A stretch of 64,000 nt of DNA from JBGSOV01 sp964558715 (GCA_964558715.1 CAZLFD010000004.1:3114-67113), one strand, 5' to 3'. Positions 16,118 through 25,556 are shown, counted from the first letter of the stretch. Made by a program: numbers and translations. Notes: a model not told the origin generated them from the letters alone.

Positions 16118-17395
16118 ATGAAGCATATTTCCACGACACTCGCGAGCGGATTACGCCTCGTCACTGTTCCTGTAATCGGCACAAAAGCCGTTACTGTTTT
16201 GGTTTTGGTCGGTGCCGGTAGTCGGTATGAGGTTGATCGTGAGCGCGGAATTGCCCATTTTTTAGAGCACATGTTTTTTAAGGGCGGTATCAAATTTGAC
16301 ACGCCACATAAGGTCGCTGAGACAATCGATAGTATCGGCGGTGATTTTAATGCCTTTACTGGCAAAGAATACGCCGGCTACTACGTGAAGTGTGCCGGTG
16401 AGAAAAAATCAGTTGCCTTTGATGTGCTAAGCGACATGCTCCTGAATACCAAGTTATCACCCGAAGACATCGAGCGCGAAAAAGGTGTTATTCTTGAAGA
16501 GCTGAATATGTATCAAGACACCCCCATGTACCAGATCGGTTGGGATTATGAACACCTGATGTATGGCGATACTGCTATGGGGCGCGATCAAATCGGAATT
16601 CCCGAAACAATCCGCTCGTTTACTCAGCAAGATTTCACCCAGTACAAGCACGATCTCTACACTGCTGATAATACTGTAATCATCGTCGCAGGAGATATTA
16701 CTTCGGTAGAAGCCGAAGATTTAACAAAGCATTATTTTCGATTCCCAGATGGCAAGAAAAAGCGATCTTTTGAGCAGCACCAGTCATTTTCACTTGATCA
16801 GCAAGTGCAGATCCGCACGAAAAAAACCGAGCAAGCCCATCTTGTCATCGGTTTTCCTGGCTACGCATTTGGCCATCCTGACGAGATTACCAGTCGTTTG
16901 CTCGCGATTATACTGGGCGGCGGTATGAGCTCGCGCATGTTTACCGAAATCCGGGAACAACGCGGCCTCTGTTATTCGATCTCGACCAGTACCGATAACT
17001 ATAGTGATAGCGGAATCATCTCAACTCATGCTGGTGTCGACTTTTCTCGTTCCAAAGAAGCGGTGCGAGCGATAGCGGAAGAATATATCACGATGGCCAA
17101 AAACGGACCGACTAGTGAAGAAGTGACTAAAGCGAAAAATTATTTGAAGGGGAAACTGACCCTGCGCTTAGAAGACAGCGAAGAGCTCGCGAGTTATTTT
17201 GGAGTACAGGCGATCCTGGTAAGTGAAACTCGCACGGTCGAACAATTGTTCCAGAAAATCGATAATATCAGCCTGCAAGATATTGCTCGAGTAGCTGCAG
17301 AAAGCTTTCAAGAGCAATATTGCTACTTGGCTGCAATTGGAAATTTTACAGAAAATGCTGACGCAGACTTCAAAGACCTCCTGAAAATATCATGA
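16118..17395 (+). CDS. M16 family zinc peptidase
   Basis: A 425-residue M16 (insulinase/processing-peptidase-like) metallopeptidase. The inverted zinc motif HFLEH (47-51) is followed by the third ligand in VILEELN (about residue 127). The C-terminal half has the GGGMSSRMF segment and the RGLCYSI motif typical of single-chain bacterial M16B members. It probably degrades peptides in the cytoplasm because no signal peptide is seen. The length is normal. The gene lies 12 bases after the thioredoxin-like lipoprotein gene. Confidence 0.92.
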   Translation: MKHISTTLASGLRLVTVPVIGTKAVTVLVLVGAGSRYEVDRERGIAHFLEHMFFKGGIKFDTPHKVAETIDSIGGDFNAFTGKEYAGYYVKCAGEKKSVAFDVLSDMLLNTKLSPEDIEREKGVILEELNMYQDTPMYQIGWDYEHLMYGDTAMGRDQIGIPETIRSFTQQDFTQYKHDLYTADNTVIIVAGDITSVEAEDLTKHYFRFPDGKKKRSFEQHQSFSLDQQVQIRTKKTEQAHLVIGFPGYAFGHPDEITSRLLAIILGGGMSSRMFTEIREQRGLCYSISTSTDNYSDSGIISTHAGVDFSRSKEAVRAIAEEYITMAKNGPTSEEVTKAKNYLKGKLTLRLEDSEELASYFGVQAILVSETRTVEQLFQKIDNISLQDIARVAAESFQEQYCYLAAIGNFTENADADFKDLLKIS

Positions 17396-17519
17396 TTATG
17401 AAATGTATTACTTTAAATGCAACAAAAAAGTGTTTGCCATTCTAATAATTTTTTCTGATAATTGCCTTTAGATTTGAAAGAAAGCACTGCGGAGCTCTTT
17501 TTCCATTTTTTTGTTTCTC

Positions 17520-17828
17520 ATGATATCCACTTCGCGCGTTCAAGAACTTATCGAAGAAAACGATGTCGTCATCTTTGGAAAAGGAGAGAGAGACCATTCG
17601 AACTGTGAAATGACCAGTCGCTTGCAAGAGCTCTTTGAAGAGATCTTTCCGGACTATGAAATGATAGATGTAGAAGACGACCCAGAAATGTCGAGCGAAA
17701 TCCGCGCTCTCTCTGGCTGTTCAGTGTTTCCGCAGGTGTTTATTTTTGGAGAATTCGCCGGTGATTACGATACTGTTTGCGAACTCGAGGAAGACGGCGA
17801 ATTATATGATATGATCGGGCAAGACTAA
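17520..17828 (+). CDS. Glutaredoxin-like protein with altered active site
   Basis: A 102-residue protein close to the monothiol Grx4/GrxD family, which binds [2Fe-2S] clusters and aids iron-sulfur assembly. The C-terminal half is clear: FPQVFIFGEFAG.YDTV.ELEEDGEL, like the 'FPQVYVNGEFIGG.D....M...GEL' pattern. The family's CGFS active site is replaced by HSNCEMT, keeping only one Cys. Another Cys lies in SGCSVFPQ, where the family usually has a Trp-Pro-Thr stretch. The ATG at 17520 is preferred over a TTG nine bases upstream. It ends 10 bases before thyA. Confidence 0.75.
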   Translation: MISTSRVQELIEENDVVIFGKGERDHSNCEMTSRLQELFEEIFPDYEMIDVEDDPEMSSEIRALSGCSVFPQVFIFGEFAGDYDTVCELEEDGELYDMIGQD

Positions 17829-17838
17829 TCCCCATTTC

Positions 17839-18738
17839 ATGCAGACATATCTCGACCTGGCGCGTACTATCCTTAAAACTGGAGTCGATAAACAAGACCG
17901 TACCGGAACAGGGACACGCTCGCTTTTTGGTGCGCAGATGCGTTTCAATCTGCAAAAAGGTTTTCCCCTGCTTACGACCAAAAAGGTTTTTTTGCGCGGT
18001 ATCATCCACGAGCTTCTATGGTTTTTGACCGGCAATACAAATATCCGCCCGTTGGTACTTGAAAACGTGAAGATATGGAACGAATGGCCGTACGAGAATT
18101 ATAAGGCGAGTGATTCATTTGCCGGCGAATCGCTGAATGAGTTCATCGAGAAAATCCGAGGTGATGAAGAATTTGCCGAAAAATGGGGTGACCTTGGCCC
18201 GGTCTACGGCAAACAGTGGATTCGCTGGGAGAGCAAGAATGGCGAACAAATTAATCAGATCGCCAGTGTGATCGAAGAGATCAAAGCGAATCCCGATTCT
18301 CGCCGCATGATCGTGAGTGGATGGAATGTAGCGGATATCCAAGAACTCGTTAAAGGAACGCGTTCTGCACCGCCGCTCTGCCACACGATGTTTCAATTCA
18401 ACGTGGTCAATGGCAAGCTTCATTGCCAACTCTATCAGCGCAGCGCAGACTTTTTTCTCGGTGTTCCATTTAACATCGCCTCGTACTCACTCCTTACTAT
18501 GATGATCGCGCAGGTGACCGATTTGGAGCCGGGTGATTTTGTGCACACCTTTGGTGATGTGCATATCTATAATACCCATTTCGATCAGATGCACGAGCAG
18601 CTCTCACGCGAACCACGACCGTTACCGCAGATGAAACTCAATCCTGCGCGAAAGTCAGTATTCGATTTTGTTTATGAAGATTTTGAACTTATCGGTTACG
18701 AGCCGCATCCCCCGATTGTAGCACCGATTGCCGTGTAA
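17839..18738 (+). CDS. thyA: Thymidylate synthase ThyA
   Basis: A 299-residue thymidylate synthase that methylates dUMP to dTMP using methylenetetrahydrofolate and yields dihydrofolate. Seen in sequence: the phosphate-binding Arg in DRTGTGTRS, W/Y substrate loops, catalytic Cys181 in PPLCHTMFQF, and the QRSADFFLGVPFNIASY nucleotide-binding motif. It is longer than the E. coli enzyme (about 264), with an insertion around residues 90-120. folA follows, restoring tetrahydrofolate, the usual pairing. Confidence 0.97.
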   Translation: MQTYLDLARTILKTGVDKQDRTGTGTRSLFGAQMRFNLQKGFPLLTTKKVFLRGIIHELLWFLTGNTNIRPLVLENVKIWNEWPYENYKASDSFAGESLNEFIEKIRGDEEFAEKWGDLGPVYGKQWIRWESKNGEQINQIASVIEEIKANPDSRRMIVSGWNVADIQELVKGTRSAPPLCHTMFQFNVVNGKLHCQLYQRSADFFLGVPFNIASYSLLTMMIAQVTDLEPGDFVHTFGDVHIYNTHFDQMHEQLSREPRPLPQMKLNPARKSVFDFVYEDFELIGYEPHPPIVAPIAV

Positions 18739-18798
18739 TCTTTGGTACACCAAAGAATTGTATTTGTTGCGTAATTTTTGTAAATAATAGGTGCTATT

Positions 18799-19296
18799 TT
18801 GAAAACCGACCTGATTTTAATGGCCGCTATCGGCGCAAACCGAGAAATCGGCAAAGAAAATCAGCTCATCTGGTCATTGCCTGCTGATCTACAGCACTTC
18901 CGTAAAACAACCGAGGGGAAGCCAGTGATCATGGGGCGCAAGACATTTGAATCGATCGGACGACTTCTGCCCAACCGCAAAAACATCATCCTCAGTAAAA
19001 ACCCAGACTATCGGATTTTGGGTGCCGAAGTCGTCAATTCATTTGAAACAGCGGTGCATTTGGCACGCAATTTTAGCCGCGAAGTGTTTGTGATCGGTGG
19101 TGCTAAGATTTATGAATTGGCGCTTCCCTTTGCTTCACAGATGATCCTTACTCATGTTAAGGGTGTATTTCCGGGGGCTGATGCGTATTTTCCGGAAATC
19201 GATGAGGAGAAATGGAACATCATCGAGAGAGAGCATTATCCATCTGACTCAGAGAATAGCTACGCGTTTGATATCGTCAAATACGAACGAGCGTAA
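18799..19296 (+). CDS. folA: Dihydrofolate reductase FolA
   Basis: A 165-residue reductase of dihydrofolate to tetrahydrofolate with NADPH. Motifs: MAAIGANREIGKENQLIWSLP with the active-site Asp in PADLQHF, then GRKTFESIGR and the NADPH-binding VIGGAKIYE. The start is TTG at 18799; a later ATG at 18820 would cut into the first beta strand, so TTG is preferred. It follows thyA and converges on the threonine synthase gene with only 2 bases between the stops. Confidence 0.95.
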   Translation: MKTDLILMAAIGANREIGKENQLIWSLPADLQHFRKTTEGKPVIMGRKTFESIGRLLPNRKNIILSKNPDYRILGAEVVNSFETAVHLARNFSREVFVIGGAKIYELALPFASQMILTHVKGVFPGADAYFPEIDEEKWNIIEREHYPSDSENSYAFDIVKYERA

Positions 19297-19298
19297 TT

Positions 19299-21131
19299 CT
19301 ACTTTTTCGGGTACAAGAGGTTAAAGCCTTTCGCAAAAGCATGCAGCGAAGCCACAATAATGTCGGGGCTACTGGCTTTGGCGCTCACCTTATTGCCGTC
19401 TGCATCACTCATTTCCATCTTTACTTTTACCAAAGCGTTTTCGCGACTGCTGGAAACATCTACGCTAAAGTCTTCTAGCATGGGCCAGAAGGCCGTCTGT
19501 TGGCTTACGGCAATCTGTAGTGCTTTAATAAGGGCATCTACTGGCCCCACACCATCGGCTTCAGCGGTCAATGGTGTACCGGCGAACTCGATGCTGATGC
19601 TGCCGTGTGGAGTACGACTGATGCCCCCGACGGACTCAAAATCCACAATCTGCATCGGATCATGAGGGATGGTGGTGTCTTCGATTGCTTCTTGCAAAAT
19701 ACTGAAGAGATCTCCGGTGCGAATCTCTTTGCCGCGCTTGATAAAGTTCTCCACTTCTAACGCGACGCCTTTCACAATCAGTTCTGCAGCATCGTACTTA
19801 AACTCATCTTTGAGTACAGTATGTAATTGCTGCTCTGTCGGCATCGTTTCAAAAACAACCGTTTCTTTGCTGCTATCACTCGCTTCGATACTGATCGATC
19901 CTGATGTGAGTAGTCGTTCGATTTCTTCGATATTCGGGTCAACCGAAGGCGGATCAGAGAAGCTGGCAATCGCGGCTTTGGGGTCTTTGAGTCCTGTTCC
20001 GGTCGCGACACAGACGATGGTGTCATCTGACGAAATCACCTGGCGCTCCAATAATCCCTCGAGCACAGCAATAGGAATCGCCCCTGATGGTTCGGTAAAG
20101 ATCGATTCTTCTTTTGAAAGCAGTTTTTGCGCCGCCAGTATCTGTGTGTCATTCACTATGGCAGTATCACCTTTCGAATCGCGCAAGGCTCTAAGGGCCT
20201 TGATGTCGTCTTGTGGAACACCGATACCCACGGCGCTGGCGATGGTCTGCGGCTTTTCTACTTTCGTAAAGCGTTTTGCTCCTGTCTTAAACGCAGTACA
20301 TACTGTATCAGAACCGGTCGGCTGCACGCCGATCATACTTGGCAGGCGATCGATGAGTCCTAGTTCGTGAAATTCCACAAAACCTTTCCAGACTCCAGAG
20401 ATATTGGTGCCGCACCCGATCGGCACAATCACGACATCTGGCACCTTCCAGTGCAACTGTTCGATGATCTCATACGCGGTGGATTTAGCTCCTTCCGCTC
20501 GGAACGCGTAGTCCCCACCAAGATAATAGTTATTCCGTTTTGCCATTTCTTCGGCGAGCACAACACAATCGGCATATGTGCCACGCACCTGAATCAGCTG
20601 CCCGCCATAGCTGAGCGTCTGCGAGAGTTTTCCAATAGGCGTACCCTCGGGCACAAGAATATAGCAGGGGAGACCGGCTTGGCTCGAATAGGCCGCAACC
20701 GAGGCGGCCATGTTCCCGGTGCTTGCTACACAAACCCCGTTGGCCCCCATTTCAAGTGCTTTCGTGATTTCGACTAAACTACCGCGGTCTTTAAACACTC
20801 CGGTCGGATTCGCCCCTTCGTTTTTCACATACAAATGCTTGAGCCCCAGTTTGGCGCCAATCTTTTTCACGGCATATAGTGGTGTATCGCCTTCACGCAG
20901 ACTGATGACTTTTGAACGGTCGGCGATCGGGTAAAAATCCAAATACTTTGCGGTCGAAAGAGGAGCATGCTCTAACAAAAACCGATTTAGGCGTGTGCCG
21001 ATAAGCTCTAAATCCATTCCTACTTCCAGGGCATTATTACAGTCCAAGCAGGTGGTGCAGGTTTCTTGCTCATCCCATTCTTTGCCGCAGGCAACACATG
21101 TAATCGTGTAATATCGATCGTTCGTGCTCAT
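19299..21131 (-). CDS. thrC: Threonine synthase fused to LeuA regulatory domain
   Basis: A 610-residue fusion. An N-terminal zinc-ribbon-like segment (CVACG, CTTCLDC) precedes a PLP-fold threonine synthase with the PLP Lys in NPTGVFKDRG, the SxGN-type motif ASTGNMAASVAAY, and the GCGTNISG loop. It makes threonine from O-phosphohomoserine. From about residue 430 to the end the sequence resembles the LeuA allosteric (dimerisation) domain: EDTTIPHDPMQIVDFESV, VDALIKALQIAV, and ADGNKVSAKASSPDIIVAS. That domain binds leucine or isoleucine in isopropylmalate and citramalate synthases, so feedback control of threonine synthesis is likely (inference). The start is set at ATG 21131; another ATG at 21155 is possible. 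Confidence 0.88.
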   Translation of the reverse strand: MSTNDRYYTITCVACGKEWDEQETCTTCLDCNNALEVGMDLELIGTRLNRFLLEHAPLSTAKYLDFYPIADRSKVISLREGDTPLYAVKKIGAKLGLKHLYVKNEGANPTGVFKDRGSLVEITKALEMGANGVCVASTGNMAASVAAYSSQAGLPCYILVPEGTPIGKLSQTLSYGGQLIQVRGTYADCVVLAEEMAKRNNYYLGGDYAFRAEGAKSTAYEIIEQLHWKVPDVVIVPIGCGTNISGVWKGFVEFHELGLIDRLPSMIGVQPTGSDTVCTAFKTGAKRFTKVEKPQTIASAVGIGVPQDDIKALRALRDSKGDTAIVNDTQILAAQKLLSKEESIFTEPSGAIPIAVLEGLLERQVISSDDTIVCVATGTGLKDPKAAIASFSDPPSVDPNIEEIERLLTSGSISIEASDSSKETVVFETMPTEQQLHTVLKDEFKYDAAELIVKGVALEVENFIKRGKEIRTGDLFSILQEAIEDTTIPHDPMQIVDFESVGGISRTPHGSISIEFAGTPLTAEADGVGPVDALIKALQIAVSQQTAFWPMLEDFSVDVSSSRENALVKVKMEMSDADGNKVSAKASSPDIIVASLHAFAKGFNLLYPKK

Positions 21132-21222
21132 CTCAAAAAAGACAGTACGCCCCATTGTGGCAAAATCGCACAGAAAAGCAAGGGCGAGGTTGCTCTTTTA
21201 GCCGAAATACGCGATACTGAAT

Positions 21223-21549
21223 ATGATGAGATGCGTTCTGCTTCTGTGGGCACTTTTCGCCGCACTGGTACTGCCTCAGCCATTGGTTTTGGCACAAGAG
21301 TTATCCGATGGTACGATCAGTATCGAAATCGCTGCCGAAGAAGAAAGCGCAGGAGCCTCCGCCAGTGCGACAAACGCAGCTCCGGTAAGCGTTCCCCAGT
21401 CGTGGAATATGGCATTATGGGCATTTGTCGTCGCTGTGTTGATTATATCATTTGCGGCAAGAGGGTCTTCTGAAAAATCACCGTCGAATCAAAACAAGCT
21501 TTCAGGACATGTTACGATGGATTTGGATAAAACATCAGATCAAAAATGA
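21223..21549 (+). CDS. Small secreted or membrane protein
   Basis: A 108-residue protein with a signal peptide-like N-terminus (residues 3-24, ending QPLVLAQE), a polar Ala/Ser-rich part, then one transmembrane segment (about residues 66-82) and a polar tail. The family is unknown. It overlaps pyrB in an ATGA, so it is translated with the pyrimidine operon, which may be only a matter of position. Confidence 0.6.
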   Translation: MMRCVLLLWALFAALVLPQPLVLAQELSDGTISIEIAAEEESAGASASATNAAPVSVPQSWNMALWAFVVAVLIISFAARGSSEKSPSNQNKLSGHVTMDLDKTSDQK

Positions 21550-22523
21550 ATAAAGCGATAACCGATCGGCTAAAAAAAATACGGGGCAAGCGGTGTTTGT
21601 CCGTTCACGACTTGACATCCGTCGATAATCTCACCGTTGCCGATTGTGAACTTATTTTTGAATTGGCACGTGAGTTTAAGAAATTAGGAACAGAAAAACT
21701 CGATCTACTCAAAGGCAAGTCTATCGCTCTCGCTTTTTTTGAAAGCAGTACCCGCACACAGAGCAGTTTTGATTGGGCGGCCAAGCAGTTGGGTGCAGAT
21801 ACAGTAGGGGTGGGCAGCGGTACAGCAGAAAAGAAAAAGGAATCCTATATCGATATCGCGCAAGTAATCGACGCTATGAATGCAGCAGCAGTCGTTATCC
21901 GCACAGAGTATTCGGGCCTGCCCGCACAAATCAGTAAATATACTAACGCCGCGATCATCAATGCAGGCGATGGTTGGCACGAACATCCGACTCAGGGCTT
22001 ACTTGAGGCCATGACCGCGCTGGATGAATTTGGATCGCTAAAGGGAAAAGTCATCACGTTTGTGGGAGACATTCTCCATTCGCGTGTGTTCGGTTCTGCA
22101 GCCCGGATCTTCAAGAAACTAGGAGCTACGGTGCGCGTGGCAGCGCCACTGACGTTTATTCCGGAGAATGCCGAAAAAGTCTTTGGTGTAACAATCTATA
22201 CCGATATTGAAGTGGCACTGAAAGGCGCGGATATTGTCGATGTCATCCGGGTACAAAACGAACGTGGCGCCACTGGCGAAATCTCTACCATCCGCGAATA
22301 TTCCAAGGCCTACGGCATTTCAAAAGACCGTCTTAAGCTGGCGAAGCCGGGCGCCTTACTAATGCATGCTGGTCCTGTACAGCGCGATACCGACATCCAC
22401 CATGCCCTGATGACGATTCCTGGATCTCGTATCCTCGCCATGGTCGAAAACGGCCTCGCTATTCGTAAGGCGCTTTTGTGGCTGCTGTGCACCGGAGAGC
22501 AAAAACCTTTCACACATATCTAA
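21546..22523 (+). CDS. pyrB: Aspartate carbamoyltransferase catalytic chain
   Basis: A 325-residue enzyme joining carbamoyl phosphate and aspartate to give carbamoyl aspartate, the first committed pyrimidine step. Seen: the carbamoyl-phosphate loop FESSTRTQSSF (65-75), HPTQ in WHEHPTQGLLEA, and a C-terminal HAGPVQRDTDI segment. The length fits the catalytic chain. No regulatory pyrI is nearby. It starts inside the end of the small membrane protein gene (ATGA) and its TAA abuts the pyrC ATG with no gap. Confidence 0.96.
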   Translation: MNKAITDRLKKIRGKRCLSVHDLTSVDNLTVADCELIFELAREFKKLGTEKLDLLKGKSIALAFFESSTRTQSSFDWAAKQLGADTVGVGSGTAEKKKESYIDIAQVIDAMNAAAVVIRTEYSGLPAQISKYTNAAIINAGDGWHEHPTQGLLEAMTALDEFGSLKGKVITFVGDILHSRVFGSAARIFKKLGATVRVAAPLTFIPENAEKVFGVTIYTDIEVALKGADIVDVIRVQNERGATGEISTIREYSKAYGISKDRLKLAKPGALLMHAGPVQRDTDIHHALMTIPGSRILAMVENGLAIRKALLWLLCTGEQKPFTHI

Positions 22524-23822
22524 ATGTCAGAGCAGATCCTCATTGCCGGCGGTAGAGTGGTCGACCCCGCGAGTAAGCGCGATGGTATATTTGATATGCT
22601 TATTCAGGACGGGAAGATAAAGCAAATCGGGAAGATAAAGGCTGAAGCGAACATGACCGTGATCGATGCAAAGAATAAAGTCGTCTGCCCAGGGTTGATT
22701 GATTTGCAGGTACACCTGCGCGAACCGGGGCGCGAAGACACGGAAACAATCGAGACTGGGTTAAAGGCGGCAATCGCGGGAGGGGTTACATCTGTCGTTT
22801 CGATGCCAAACTTGAACCCAGTGGCAGATAACCAGGCGATCATCGAATTCCAAATAAAACGCGCCAAAGAACTCGGCTTGGCGAACCTCTACCCCACGGC
22901 AGCTACGACCGTAGAACAAAAAGGCGAACGCCTTACGGAAGTGCGCGAGGTAAAACTGGCAGGGGCAGTAGCGATTACCGATGATGGCGCCGATGTGCAA
23001 AGCGCGGGTCTGCTCGAAAAAGCAATGAAATGGGCAAAAACCTTTGATATGCCGGTATTCTCGCATTGCGAAGAAGAGTCGCTTCACAACCATGGATTGA
23101 TGCACGAAGGGGAGTGGAGTACGCGGCTTGGCTTACCGGGTGTTTCGGCAGAAGTCGAAGATTATGGTGTGTTCCGCAGTTTGCTATTGGCAGAACGATC
23201 TGGCGCTAAATTTCATGCCTTACATTGCTCGACCGCAAAAGGTTTGGCGATGATCGCAGCCGCAAAAAAGCGTAACAAAAACGTCACATCTGAAACCTGC
23301 CCTCAGTATTTTGCCCTAACCGATGCGGTATGCGCAGGCTACAACACGATGGCGAAGATGTATCCGCCGATCCGCAGTGAAGAGCACCGAGAGGCGGTCA
23401 TCAAGCATTTGAAAGATGGCACGATCGACTGCATCTCGACCGACCACGCACCACACCTGCTTTCAGAAAAATTGAAACCTTTTGCTGAAGCGGCCTTTGG
23501 TAGTGTCGGAATCGAGACTTCACTAGCGCTTGGGCTCACGCATCTGGTGAACACGAAACATCTCACGCTTTCGCAACTGATCGAAAAGATGACGATCAAC
23601 CCGGCTAAAGTGATTGGTGTGGAGTGCGGCACTTTAAAAATAGGTGCAGTCGCAGACGTGACGATCTTTGACCCCAAGCAAAGCTGGATAATCGATCCGG
23701 ATGAATTTTACAGTAAAGGCAAGAACTGCGTGTTTAGCGGCATGAAAGTACAAGGAAGAGTTACAGATGTAGTGGTCGGCGGAAGATTGATTTTTCGGCA
23801 GCAGCAATTTGTCTCAGCCTAA
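22524..23822 (+). CDS. pyrC: Dihydroorotase
   Basis: A 432-residue type I dihydroorotase (cyclic amidohydrolase) that closes carbamoyl aspartate to dihydroorotate. Seen: the metal-binding LQVHLREPG (61-69), where the first His of the common DxHxHxR is Gln as in some family members, the later FSHCEEE and LHCSTAKG motifs, and CISTDHAPH. It is directly joined to pyrB with no spacer and followed by the TrmB-like regulator after 2 bases, so all three are one operon. Confidence 0.95.
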   Translation: MSEQILIAGGRVVDPASKRDGIFDMLIQDGKIKQIGKIKAEANMTVIDAKNKVVCPGLIDLQVHLREPGREDTETIETGLKAAIAGGVTSVVSMPNLNPVADNQAIIEFQIKRAKELGLANLYPTAATTVEQKGERLTEVREVKLAGAVAITDDGADVQSAGLLEKAMKWAKTFDMPVFSHCEEESLHNHGLMHEGEWSTRLGLPGVSAEVEDYGVFRSLLLAERSGAKFHALHCSTAKGLAMIAAAKKRNKNVTSETCPQYFALTDAVCAGYNTMAKMYPPIRSEEHREAVIKHLKDGTIDCISTDHAPHLLSEKLKPFAEAAFGSVGIETSLALGLTHLVNTKHLTLSQLIEKMTINPAKVIGVECGTLKIGAVADVTIFDPKQSWIIDPDEFYSKGKNCVFSGMKVQGRVTDVVVGGRLIFRQQQFVSA

Positions 23823-23824
23823 GT

Positions 23825-24601
23825 ATGGATATTTCTGAAACTCTCGGAATCTCGGAGCGGGATTTTGGCATTTACCGCCTGCTCAATGCGTATGGCGCCA
23901 TGCCCGCGAGCACAATTGCGGCTCGCCTCAAAATGAACCGCACAACCGTATTTTCTGCATTACGCCGCCTGGTAGAGCGCGGCTTGGTTTGCGAAATACC
24001 CAAAAAAGGCGTGACCTGGTTTGCAGCGACTGATGCCGAGCAGATCCATCGCCAGGGCAAAGAGCAGCTGCAGAAAGAAACCGATCGGGTCCAGAGTTTG
24101 CATAAAGTCGTCGAGTTGCTCAACACTGAAAAAGGTACCGGCACAAATCGACCAAGTGTTACATTTTACGAAGGTGAAGATGGTATTGTCTCGCTATTTG
24201 CCCAATCACTTACGCTCAGCAAAGAGCAATGCGCATTTCTTACGCTCGAGCAGATGCCAGCGAAGATCCTGGCCTACTTGCAACAAGAGTACATCGAAGA
24301 AAAACTCAATCAAGATGTCCACTCTCGTGTGCTGATTCCCGATAGTCCGCGCGCACGCAAGTACCGCAAGCTCGATAAAGACGGGAATCGCGAAACTCGC
24401 CTAGTGCCCTCATCAGCCGAATTTCAAACGGAATACATCATCGCCGAAGACCATGTGGCTTTGGTCGATTTTCACCCACCGTGCATTGGCGTGCTTATCG
24501 AAAGCCCGCATATTGCTAAGACGATGCGCTCGGTGTTCGAGTTGGTGTGGAAGGGCGGAAAGCGGAAAATAGTCGCTCATCTAGATGCTTTGCTAATATG
24601 A
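23825..24601 (+). CDS. TrmB-like winged-helix regulator
   Basis: A 258-residue transcription factor with an N-terminal TrmB-type winged helix (GISERDFGIYRLL, MPASTIAARLKMNRTTVFSALRRLVERGLV), a short coiled segment (about residues 75-100), and a C-terminal ligand-binding-like part containing YEGEDGIVSLF, typical of TrmB-like proteins. Cotranscribed with pyrBC after a 2-base gap, so it may sense a pyrimidine intermediate (inference). It converges on pabC with 20 bases between the stops. Confidence 0.8.
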   Translation: MDISETLGISERDFGIYRLLNAYGAMPASTIAARLKMNRTTVFSALRRLVERGLVCEIPKKGVTWFAATDAEQIHRQGKEQLQKETDRVQSLHKVVELLNTEKGTGTNRPSVTFYEGEDGIVSLFAQSLTLSKEQCAFLTLEQMPAKILAYLQQEYIEEKLNQDVHSRVLIPDSPRARKYRKLDKDGNRETRLVPSSAEFQTEYIIAEDHVALVDFHPPCIGVLIESPHIAKTMRSVFELVWKGGKRKIVAHLDALLI

Positions 24602-24621
24602 CGCAAATGGGGTGAGCTTTC

Positions 24622-25440
24622 TTAAATCCAAATATTTTGACCGTGTTCCGAGAATAAATCGCTAGGGCATGTTTTGATATCTCCCGCATCGATTTCAGCG
24701 ACAGGCAAACACCCAAACAGTGAATTAGTAATCAGTACTTCATCTGCTCGCTGCAGATCAGCTACCATAAAATCTTGCTCTACATATTCGTAACCACTTG
24801 CCTGCACTTTGGCGACGAGCATTTTTTGCGCTGTGCCTGGCAGTACTTTTTCTGACTTTGCACCGATTAATTGATTTTCTCTCCGCATGACGATGTTAAA
24901 AACCGTACCTTCGGTCACGATTCCGTTTGTATCGGTAAAGATCGCATCAAAAGCACCGGCTTTTTCTGCTGCTTGTTTGCCAAGAATCATGGGGAGTAGG
25001 GAACTCGATTTTACTTCGGGCAATATCCTTTCCATCTCTCGTGAAATGAGTTTTACGCCACTGTGGTGCTTAGAGTAATCCGCCAATGGTGAGGCAGTAA
25101 TAACCAGGATAGGATTTTTTGCTCCACTAAATTGATAGTCGTTTTCACCACGGGTTACGCTGATGCGCACGCGCGATTCCTTGAATCCATTTTTTTCTAC
25201 CACTTCTTCTGCCCAGCTTTTCAACACTGCATCATGCCACGGAATTGGCAATTGCATTAAATTCGCAGATTTTCTGAGTCGCGCTAAATGTGAATCGATA
25301 TCAAAGACTTCGCTTCCGCCGATCGTGCGCATGGTTTCGTAAATGCCATCGCCATATAAAAACCCATGGTCAAAAGGGGAGATGCGAGCATCTACTGTCG
25401 GGATGATTTTGCCATTCAAGCAGACGAATTTCATACTCAA
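24622..25440 (-). CDS. pabC: Aminodeoxychorismate lyase / class IV aminotransferase
   Basis: A 272-residue fold-type IV PLP enzyme. It could be aminodeoxychorismate lyase (PabC, making p-aminobenzoate) or a branched-chain or D-amino acid aminotransferase. Motifs: DHGFLYGDGIYETMRTIGG near residue 24, the PLP Lys in LPEVKSSSLLPMI, and TDTNGIVTEGTVFNIV. The pabC call is favoured by pabB at 39985-41226 and by thyA, folA and fthC in the window, but sequence alone is not decisive. No partner gene adjoins it; it is divergent from the exonuclease gene. Confidence 0.72.
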   Translation of the reverse strand: MSMKFVCLNGKIIPTVDARISPFDHGFLYGDGIYETMRTIGGSEVFDIDSHLARLRKSANLMQLPIPWHDAVLKSWAEEVVEKNGFKESRVRISVTRGENDYQFSGAKNPILVITASPLADYSKHHSGVKLISREMERILPEVKSSSLLPMILGKQAAEKAGAFDAIFTDTNGIVTEGTVFNIVMRRENQLIGAKSEKVLPGTAQKMLVAKVQASGYEYVEQDFMVADLQRADEVLITNSLFGCLPVAEIDAGDIKTCPSDLFSEHGQNIWI

Positions 25441-25556
25441 AAATCATGTATTGTAGCCGTATGATTGTACTCGGATTTCGTTTTTGTAGCAAAAACGGAA
25501 ACTCAAGGAGAAGTTTCCATTGTTCGCTGCGCCATGCTCCGGCATAATAAGTTGCG

